Assembly (NCBI GenBank): GCA_023416695.1
Contig: JAEZGY010000057.1
Span: 1-28,477, forward strand
Direction of reading: 5' to 3'
Length of the DNA: 28,477 nt
Source: Bacillota bacterium
GTDB taxonomy: Bacteria; Bacillota; Clostridia; Lachnospirales; Lachnospiraceae
The translations under genes and the position numbers were made by a program. The notes below the pieces were generated by a model, which saw only the letters and a list, made by a program, of their open reading frames with translations, was not told the DNA's origin and did not search any database. Positions 22,427 to 28,477 of the stretch are shown in pieces; position 1 is the first letter of the stretch, and each line of letters starts with the position of its first letter.

Positions 22427-24283
22427 ATGTTTGATATTGAAGAAGAACTGAAAAAACTTCCTGCTAAGCCAGGAGTTTATATCATGCATGATAAAAAAGA
22501 TGAGATTATCTATGTAGGTAAGGCCATTAGCTTAAAGAATCGTGTCCGTCAGTATTTTCAAAGTAGTCGTAACCTAACGCCTAAGATTGTGCAGATGGTG
22601 TCTAGAATCGACCATTTTGAATACATTATTACAGATTCAGAGCTAGAAGCTCTAGTTCTTGAATGTAATCTGATTAAAGAGCATCGACCAAAATATAATA
22701 CCATGCTAAAGGATGACAAGAGCTATCCTTTTATTAAGGTAACAGTGCAGGAGGACTATCCTAGAATTCTATTTGCTAGGGACATGAAGAAGGATAAGGC
22801 AAAGTACTATGGACCATATACTAGTGCTACTGCTGTAAAAGATACCATTGAACTAATACGTAAAATATTCAAGTTAAGAACGTGCAATCGAAACTTACCT
22901 CGGGATATTGGGAAGGAAAGAGCATGTCTTTATGCCCATATCGGACAATGTGATGCTCCCTGTCAGGGAAGTATTAGTGTAGAGGACTATAGAAAAAATG
23001 TGGAGCAGGCAATGGAAATGCTCAACGGTAACTTTAAGCCTGTAATCGAGATGCTTACCGAGAAGATGCAAAAAGCATCTGCTGAATTTGCTTTTGAAGA
23101 GGCAGCAGAATATCGGGACCTAATCAATAGTGTTAAATTTGTACTGCAAAAGCAGAAAATCACCTCTTCTGATCAAGAGGATAGAGATATCATTGCTTTT
23201 GCCAGAGCCATGGATGAAGCTGTGGTACAGGTGTTTTTTATTCGGAGTGGAAAGCTTATTGGACGGGAGCATTTCCGTCTTACTGGAGTGGAGCATATCA
23301 CAAGAAGTGAAGTAATGACAAGTTTTGTGAAACAGTTTTATGCAGGGACCCCATTTGTACCAAAGGAACTATTTTTACAAGAGCCGGTGGAGGACAAAGA
23401 GGTTATGGAGCAATGGCTTACGGCTAAGAGAGGTCAGAGAGTCTATATTCGTGTGCCACAAAAAGGGGAAAAGGAACGGTTGGTGGAGCTTGCAGCCAAG
23501 AATGCTTCTTTAGTTCTGCAGCAGGACTCTGAACGTATTGCTAGAGAAGAGAAAAAAACCATTGGTGCAGTAAAGGAAATTGCAGACTTACTTGGTCTAG
23601 ATAACATAAATCGCATGGAATCCTTTGATATCTCAAATACAAATGGTTTCGAGAACGTTGGTTCTATGGTGGTGTTTGAAGCAGGAAAACCAAAACGTAA
23701 TGACTATCGAAAATTCAAGATGAAATGGGTAAAGAGTGCCGATGACTATGCTTGTATGCATGAGGTGCTTACTAGACGACTAAGCCATGGAATTGAGGAA
23801 ACCAAAGAGTTGACACAGAAAGGCATTTCCTTAGATACAGGGAGCTTTACTAGGTTCCCAGATCTGATTTTAATGGATGGTGGTAAGGGCCAGGTGAATA
23901 TCGCTTTAAAGGTAATGGAGGAGCAAGGCATTAATATACCAGTCTGTGGTATGGTAAAGGATGATAACCACAGAACGAGAGGACTATTCTATAATAACAT
24001 TGAATTACCTATTGACCAAAGAAGTGAGGCATTTAAGCTGATTACTAGAATTCAGGATGAAACACATCGATTTGCTATTGAGTATCATCGAACTCTTCGT
24101 TCCAAAGCACAGGTACATTCTGTGTTAGATGATATTGAAGGAATCGGACCTACTAGAAGAAAGGCGTTAATGAAGTATTTTAAAGGTATTGAAGAGGTGA
24201 AAGAAGCATCTATAGAGGAACTTATGCAAGTGCCTAGTATGAACCAAAAAAGTGCGGAGCAGGTTTATCGATTCTTTCATTAA
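22427..24283 (+). CDS. uvrC: UvrABC excinuclease subunit C
   Basis: A 618-residue dual nuclease that cuts on both sides of a bulky DNA lesion after UvrA/UvrB loading. In order it has the GIY-YIG domain (GVYIM 16-20, YVGKAISLKNRVRQYF 29-44) for the 3' cut, a cysteine cluster (Cys153, 167, 175, 179) typical of the family, a UVR motif (about 203-238) that binds UvrB, the RNase H-like domain with Asp401 (SFDISN), Asp484 (LMDGGKGQ) and His547 (DETHRFA) for the 5' cut, and a C-terminal helix-hairpin-helix pair (566-618). The length is normal and the catalytic residues are intact. ATG 22427 follows GAGAAGAAAAG. Confidence 0.97.
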   Translation: MFDIEEELKKLPAKPGVYIMHDKKDEIIYVGKAISLKNRVRQYFQSSRNLTPKIVQMVSRIDHFEYIITDSELEALVLECNLIKEHRPKYNTMLKDDKSYPFIKVTVQEDYPRILFARDMKKDKAKYYGPYTSATAVKDTIELIRKIFKLRTCNRNLPRDIGKERACLYAHIGQCDAPCQGSISVEDYRKNVEQAMEMLNGNFKPVIEMLTEKMQKASAEFAFEEAAEYRDLINSVKFVLQKQKITSSDQEDRDIIAFARAMDEAVVQVFFIRSGKLIGREHFRLTGVEHITRSEVMTSFVKQFYAGTPFVPKELFLQEPVEDKEVMEQWLTAKRGQRVYIRVPQKGEKERLVELAAKNASLVLQQDSERIAREEKKTIGAVKEIADLLGLDNINRMESFDISNTNGFENVGSMVVFEAGKPKRNDYRKFKMKWVKSADDYACMHEVLTRRLSHGIEETKELTQKGISLDTGSFTRFPDLILMDGGKGQVNIALKVMEEQGINIPVCGMVKDDNHRTRGLFYNNIELPIDQRSEAFKLITRIQDETHRFAIEYHRTLRSKAQVHSVLDDIEGIGPTRRKALMKYFKGIEEVKEASIEELMQVPSMNQKSAEQVYRFFH

Positions 24284-24405
24284 TAAAGGAAGAAGATGAC
24301 TTATTCCATTGCGAGTATTTGGGAAATGTGGTAGAATTATCTTACATTTTGCGCTTGTGAATTTCGTAAATAAAAAGAACTCTTTATATAGAAAGGTCGG
24401 ATTAA

Positions 24406-25329
24406 ATGCATTCAGTGGCGTTAACAAAACTAATTGACAAAATGAATCTGGAGAATTGTACACCTGAAATTGATACCAATGAAATTCAGATTACTCAGAC
24501 AGATGTAAATCGTCCAGCACTTCAGTTGGCAGGTTTCTTTGATTACTTTGACTCAAATCGTATTCAGGTTATTGGAAATGTAGAAAATACGTATATGCAG
24601 AAGATGTCACATGACCATGGCGTTAAAATCTTAAGTCGTATTTTCGAGTATAAGATACCTTGTATCGTGTTTTGTCGTGGGATTGAAGTAGATGATGCTT
24701 ATATACAGTTAGCCAAAAAGTATAGTATTCCAATACTGAAAACCAAGCGTTCTACCTCCTCTTTTATGGCAGAGGTAATACGTTGGCTTAATGTAGAACT
24801 TGCTCCAATGATATCTATTCATGGTGTATTGGTAGATGTTTTTGGAGAAGGTGTTATGATTATGGGAGAAAGCGGTATTGGTAAGAGTGAGGCTGCTTTG
24901 GAATTAATTAAGAGAGGACATCGTTTGGTATCCGATGATGTAGTAGAGATTCGCAAGGTTAGTGATGATACTTTAATTGGTTCTGCTCCAGATGTCACTA
25001 GACATTTTATCGAGCTAAGAGGCATTGGTGTTATTGATGTTAAGACATTGTTTGGTGTGGAAAGTGTAAAGAATACACAATCTATAGATTTAGTAATTAA
25101 GCTAGAGGAATGGAATAAGTCAGCAGAGTATGATCGACTTGGGTTAGAAGAGCAATACACAGAGTTTTTAGGGAATAAAGTAGTTTGTCATTCGATTCCT
25201 ATCCGTCCTGGTCGTAATCTAGCTATTATATGTGAATCAGCAGCTGTTAATTACCGTCAAAAGAAGATGGGTTATAATGCAGCAAGGGAGCTTTACAATC
25301 GCGTTACAAGTAATCTTATGAAGAAATAA
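24406..25329 (+). CDS. hprK: HPr kinase/phosphorylase
   Basis: A 307-residue bifunctional enzyme that phosphorylates and dephosphorylates Ser46 of HPr, the switch for CcpA-mediated carbon catabolite control and sugar uptake. The N-terminal domain (1-125) is followed by the kinase domain with His139 (IHGVLVD), Walker A GESGIGKS (154-161), the VSDDVVEI acidic pair (178-179) and the HprK signature ELRGIGVIDVKTLFG (204-218). All are intact. ATG 24406 follows AAAGG, 122 bases after uvrC with no terminator seen. It is 29 bases before a glucokinase gene, a fitting partner in glucose control. Confidence 0.96.
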   Translation: MHSVALTKLIDKMNLENCTPEIDTNEIQITQTDVNRPALQLAGFFDYFDSNRIQVIGNVENTYMQKMSHDHGVKILSRIFEYKIPCIVFCRGIEVDDAYIQLAKKYSIPILKTKRSTSSFMAEVIRWLNVELAPMISIHGVLVDVFGEGVMIMGESGIGKSEAALELIKRGHRLVSDDVVEIRKVSDDTLIGSAPDVTRHFIELRGIGVIDVKTLFGVESVKNTQSIDLVIKLEEWNKSAEYDRLGLEEQYTEFLGNKVVCHSIPIRPGRNLAIICESAAVNYRQKKMGYNAARELYNRVTSNLMKK

Positions 25330-25358
25330 AATGAACAAGGGTATTAGGAGGATAATAT

Positions 25359-26294
25359 ATGTACTGTGCAGGAATTGACATCGGCGGAACCACTGTAAAG
25401 ATTGGTATTTTTACTGTGGAAGGTGATATAGTAGAGAAGTGGGAGGTTCCTACTCGTAAAGAGAACAACGGAGAAAGTATCTTGTCAGATGTTGCGGAAT
25501 CTGTACTAGCTAAGATGGAGAAGCATGGCATAACTAAGGAACAGATGAAAGGAATTGGCATTGGGGTACCAGGTCCAATCCTTGAAGATGGCACAGTATT
25601 AAAATGTGTTAATTTAGGTTGGGGTGTATTTAACGTAGCCGAGGAAGTTAAGAAATTAACAGGAATTACAAATGTTAAGGTTGGAAATGATGCTAATGTA
25701 GCTGCCTTAGGTGAGATGTGGAAAGGTGGAGGAAAGGGCTTTAAAAGCCTTGTTATGATTACTCTTGGAACAGGAGTTGGGGGAGGAGTTATTCTTAATG
25801 AAAAAATTCTTACTGGCTCCAATGGTGCTGCAGGAGAGATTGGCCATTTAGTAATGCGAATGGAAGAACCAGACACATGTGGTTGTGGTAAAAAAGGTTG
25901 CTTAGAGCAATATGCTTCTGCCACTGGTATTGTAAAGGAAGCAAAACGTGCATTATCTCGTGTAACAACACCATCTTCACTTAGAGAGATAGAATCACTT
26001 ACAGCAAAAGATATTTTTGACCATGCTAAACAGGGGGATGCTTTGGCTAAGGAGCTAGTGGAGAATCTAGGGAATTACTTAGGACTTGCTTGTTCTCATA
26101 TTGCGCAAATCTTGGATCCAGAAGCCTTTGTTATTGGGGGTGGAGTATCTAAAGCAGGAGCTATTTTAATAGACGTTATTGAGAAAAATTATAATGATAA
26201 TGTAATGTTTGCTTTAAAAGATAAACATTTTTGTCTAGCTACGTTAGGCAATGACGCTGGTATTTACGGCTCTGCCCGCTTAGTATTAGAATAA
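25359..26294 (+). CDS. glcK: ROK-family glucokinase
   Basis: A 311-residue ROK kinase, most probably glucokinase (ATP + glucose to glucose-6-phosphate). Motifs: phosphate loop GIDIGGTTVKIG (5-16), GIGVPGPI (67-74), VGNDANVAALGE (108-119) with the catalytic Asp111, TLGTGVGGGVI (135-145), sugar-binding EIGH (160-163) and the ROK zinc site CGCGKKGCLEQYAS (174-187). There is no N-terminal DNA-binding domain, so it is an enzyme and not a ROK repressor. ATG 25359 follows AGGAGG. It is likely co-transcribed with hprK and is closed by a terminator. Exact sugar specificity is inferred from family and context. Confidence 0.88.
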   Translation: MYCAGIDIGGTTVKIGIFTVEGDIVEKWEVPTRKENNGESILSDVAESVLAKMEKHGITKEQMKGIGIGVPGPILEDGTVLKCVNLGWGVFNVAEEVKKLTGITNVKVGNDANVAALGEMWKGGGKGFKSLVMITLGTGVGGGVILNEKILTGSNGAAGEIGHLVMRMEEPDTCGCGKKGCLEQYASATGIVKEAKRALSRVTTPSSLREIESLTAKDIFDHAKQGDALAKELVENLGNYLGLACSHIAQILDPEAFVIGGGVSKAGAILIDVIEKNYNDNVMFALKDKHFCLATLGNDAGIYGSARLVLE

Positions 26295-26301
26295 AGTAAC
26301 C

Positions 26302-26346
26302 AAAAACTGTTGTATGGTAGTGTATTTTATCGTGCAACAGTTTTTT
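26302..26346 (+). terminator. Intrinsic terminator after glcK
   Basis: AAAAACTGTTG (26302-26312) pairs with CAACAGTTTTT (26335-26345) and runs into six T (26341-26346). The loop is long (22 bases), which makes it weaker than the others in the window. Confidence 0.75.
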
Positions 26347-26516
26347 CGTATTACTTTCTGCCTTTTAGGTTATAAGGTTGATTTCGTGTAAAAGGTATTG
26401 TATGATAACAATAAATTGCTTGTTAAAATAATTTAGGGCAAGTAGATTTATAATAGTATAAACGGTGTCAGTTTCATATACTAGCACTATAGAAATTATG
26501 GAAATTAGGTAGGACT

Positions 26517-27455
26517 ATGGATAGAGTAATAAAAGAAAAACTAGGTGAAATTGTAGGAGAAGAGAATGTACTGATAGAGGAGCCTATGATGCTTCATACC
26601 ACCTTTCGTATAGGAGGACCAGCAGATTATTATGTTACCCCAGATTCTCCAGAACAGATTTCTCTCACGATACTGTTTTGCAAACAGAATAATCTGCCAT
26701 ATTATATTATAGGAAATGGAAGTAATCTTCTGGTTGGAGATTATGGATATCGAGGTGTGATTATTCAGGTGGCTGACCACTTTAATAAGGTAACTTTTGA
26801 AAAGCTTGAAGGTGGAAAATATAGAGTTACATCTGGAGCTGGTATTCTTCTTAGTAAGCTAGCAGCTACTATTGCAAGACAGGGGTTAACTGGCTTTGAA
26901 TATGCTTCTGGGATACCGGGAACCTTAGGCGGAGCAGTGGCAATGAATGCTGGAGCTTACGGTGGTGAGATTAAAGATAATATTATAAGTGCTACTGTAA
27001 TTAGTGAGGATGGAGTAATACGTATACTGACCAAGGAAGAATTAGAGCTTGGGTATCGTACTAGTATCATTCAGAGAAAAGATTATGTTGTCTTAGAAGC
27101 AGTATTCGAGTTTTTTGAAGGAGATCCAGAACAGATAAAAGCAAAGACAGAAGACTTATCCACTAGAAGAAGGGAAAAACAGCCTTTAGAGTATGCTAGT
27201 GCAGGTAGTACCTTTAAACGCCCAGAAGGCTATTTTGCTGGGAAGTTAATTATGGATAGTGGATTACGTGGGTTTAAAGTGGGGAATGTCATGGTTTCCG
27301 ACAAACATTGTGGATTTGTTATTAATACAGGTGGTGGTACAGCCACAGAAGTAGTGACATTGATTGATGAGGTGCAGCGCAGAGTATTTGAACAGTTTGG
27401 GGTTAACCTAGAACCAGAGGTTCGCTTGATAGGACAGTTTTCAAAAGAAACTTAA
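26517..27455 (+). CDS. murB: UDP-N-acetylenolpyruvoylglucosamine reductase
   Basis: A 312-residue FAD enzyme that reduces UDP-GlcNAc-enolpyruvate to UDP-MurNAc with NADPH in peptidoglycan precursor synthesis. The FAD-binding part has HTTFRIGGPADYYV (27-40), IIGNGSNLLV (64-73) and GIPGTLGGAVAMNAGAYGGE (132-151). Catalytic residues are Ser231 in ASAGSTFKRP and the C-terminal Glu in LEPEVRLIG (298-306). The layout lacks the type I loop and is the type II form usual in Firmicutes. ATG 26517 follows AGGTAGGA. An AT-rich 222-base gap with TATAAT at 26449-26454 but no good -35 precedes it; it runs on into rapZ. Confidence 0.96.
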   Translation: MDRVIKEKLGEIVGEENVLIEEPMMLHTTFRIGGPADYYVTPDSPEQISLTILFCKQNNLPYYIIGNGSNLLVGDYGYRGVIIQVADHFNKVTFEKLEGGKYRVTSGAGILLSKLAATIARQGLTGFEYASGIPGTLGGAVAMNAGAYGGEIKDNIISATVISEDGVIRILTKEELELGYRTSIIQRKDYVVLEAVFEFFEGDPEQIKAKTEDLSTRRREKQPLEYASAGSTFKRPEGYFAGKLIMDSGLRGFKVGNVMVSDKHCGFVINTGGGTATEVVTLIDEVQRRVFEQFGVNLEPEVRLIGQFSKET

Positions 27456-27492
27456 AAGACAAGTAAAAAGTCTTTGAAAGGGAAGGATTGCT

Positions 27493-28365
27493 ATGAGGTT
27501 TATTATGGTAACAGGCATGTCTGGTGCCGGCAAAAGTTCAGTGCTTAAGATGCTAGAGGATATGGGGTATTTTTGTGTAGACAATCTTCCTATTCAGCTA
27601 ATACTAAAGTTTGCACAACTAACAGCAGAGAGTTCAGCTAATATCGATAAGGTTGCATTGGGTGTTGACATTAGAAGTGGACAAAATCTTCACAGTTTGG
27701 AGGAAATTCTAGAGGAACTGTCGGAAGCCAATATTGAATATGAAATTCTATTTTTAGATGCCAGTACAGAGGTCTTGGTGAAGCGATATAAAGAGACAAG
27801 ACGAACTCACCCTCTTGCAAGAGAGGGTAGAGTGGATAAGGGCATAGAACTTGAACGAACAAAGTTAGAATTTTTGAAAAAGCAAGCAGATTATATTATT
27901 GATACCAGTATGCTTTTGGTCCGTGAACTAAAGGGTGAGATAGATAAGATATTTTTAAGTAAAGAGAAGTATGGAAATTTCTATATTACGGTCTTATCCT
28001 TCGGCTTTAAATATGGAATTCCTACAGACTGTGACTTGGTGTTTGATGTTCGTTTTTTACCAAATCCATACTATGTGTCAGAACTTAAGGCAATGAGTGG
28101 AAATGATGAACCGGTAGCAAGCTTTGTTATGAAAACACCGGCAGCTACGGAATTCTTAGTTAAACTAGAGGATATGATACAGTTTTTAATTCCAAATTAT
28201 ATTCTAGAAGGCAAAAATCAATTAGTCATTGGTATCGGTTGTACAGGCGGAAAACACCGCTCTGTAACCTTGGCTAATGAAATAACCAATCGTTTATCTA
28301 AGTTATCCTATGGTGTGAAAGCAGAACATAGGGATATAGAAAAGGATGCGCTTAGAAAGAAATAG
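27493..28365 (+). CDS. rapZ: RapZ/YvcJ family nucleotide-binding protein
   Basis: A 290-residue P-loop protein. It shows Walker A GMSGAGKS (8-15), the VDNLP motif (29-33), VDIRSGQNL (about 59-67) and the C-terminal IGIGCTGGKHRSV signature. In Escherichia coli RapZ is an RNase E adaptor controlling GlmS; in Firmicutes the homologue (YvcJ) has GTPase activity and a less clear role. The gene lies 37 bases after murB and 11 bases before whiA. The rapZ-whiA (yvcJ-yvcL) neighbourhood is widespread in Firmicutes, although the gene usually placed between them (yvcK) is absent here. ATG 27493 follows GGGAAGGA. Confidence 0.95.
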   Translation: MRFIMVTGMSGAGKSSVLKMLEDMGYFCVDNLPIQLILKFAQLTAESSANIDKVALGVDIRSGQNLHSLEEILEELSEANIEYEILFLDASTEVLVKRYKETRRTHPLAREGRVDKGIELERTKLEFLKKQADYIIDTSMLLVRELKGEIDKIFLSKEKYGNFYITVLSFGFKYGIPTDCDLVFDVRFLPNPYYVSELKAMSGNDEPVASFVMKTPAATEFLVKLEDMIQFLIPNYILEGKNQLVIGIGCTGGKHRSVTLANEITNRLSKLSYGVKAEHRDIEKDALRKK

Positions 28366-28376
28366 AGGGGATATAG

Positions 28377-28477
28377 ATGTCATTTTCGAAGGAAGTAAAG
28401 GAAGAATTATCAAAACAATATAGCAGGGGGCGTCATTGCCAAATTGCAGAGATTGCCGCCATTATAAGCTTATGTGG
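28377..28477 (+). CDS. whiA: DNA-binding protein WhiA (5' end only)
   Basis: The window ends after 33 codons: MSFSKEVKEELSKQYSRGRH, then CQIAEIAAIISLCG. This is the N-terminal start of WhiA, a homing-endonuclease-fold DNA-binding protein that affects cell division and chromosome segregation in Firmicutes and sporulation in actinomycetes. ATG 28377 follows GAGGGG, 11 bases after rapZ, which is the usual upstream neighbour. The rest lies beyond the window. Confidence 0.88.
   Translation, partial: MSFSKEVKEELSKQYSRGRHCQIAEIAAIISLC

Noticed and set aside
24819..25160. 113-residue open frame on the minus strand
   Set aside because: It is antisense to conserved HprK motifs, with no family features and no ribosome site.
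25316..25924. 202-residue open frame on the minus strand
   Set aside because: It lies antisense inside the clear ROK glucokinase gene, has proline/serine-rich shadow composition and no ribosome site; it is a mirror of glucokinase codon use.
1..28477. CRISPR array, transposase, integrase, prophage or defence system
   Set aside because: No regularly spaced repeats, transposase-like frames or attachment sites were seen; every long frame belongs to a flagellar or core gene family.

Overview
This window looks like the chromosome of a motile, low-GC Gram-positive anaerobe, most probably a clostridial Lachnospiraceae relative. The grounds are AT-rich DNA, strong AGGAGG-type ribosome binding sites, a late flagellar block with Firmicutes gene order that includes fliW-csrA, and a downstream uvrC-hprK-glcK-murB-rapZ-whiA block typical of Clostridia. 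The family assignment is an inference from gene content; no database was searched.

Positions 1-13335 hold a late flagellar cluster on the plus strand. In order these are the 3' end of flgM, flgN, two tandem flgK paralogues, flgL, fliW and csrA; then a long hairpin and a sigma-28-type promoter; then flaG, fliD, fliS and a FliT/FlgN-like chaperone; then an intrinsic terminator; then a small 106-residue protein and a Maf-family (DUF115) putative flagellin glycosyltransferase; and finally a strong sigma-28 promoter, a structured leader and a short flagellin gene. FlgM, FlgN, FliS and the FliT-like protein control or escort export substrates. FlgK, FlgL and FliD make the junction and cap. FliW and CsrA should form the flagellin homeostasis switch, and the flagellin leader carries a GGA-loop hairpin and a GGA-containing Shine-Dalgarno, as expected of a CsrA target.

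Positions 13336-18292 are mixed: a divergent lspA, a DUF1846 gene, a tcdA-like E1-fold enzyme on the minus strand with two perfect DnaA boxes in its leader, and a second Maf gene at a distance from the cluster. The second Maf protein carries at its N-terminus a domain that resembles the stand-alone 106-residue protein encoded before the first Maf. Its putative promoter contains a sigma-28-like -10 element.

Positions 18294-28477 are housekeeping: pyrG (minus strand), a 436-base AT-rich divergent intergenic region, then ftsH, uvrC, hprK, glcK, murB, rapZ and the first 33 codons of whiA on the plus strand. Several intrinsic terminators divide the window into transcription units. I see no tRNA or rRNA gene, CRISPR array, insertion sequence or prophage. 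The most interesting items are the split/fused Maf accessory domain, the CsrA-type flagellin leader, the paired DnaA boxes before tcdA, and the terminator inside the flagellar cluster.
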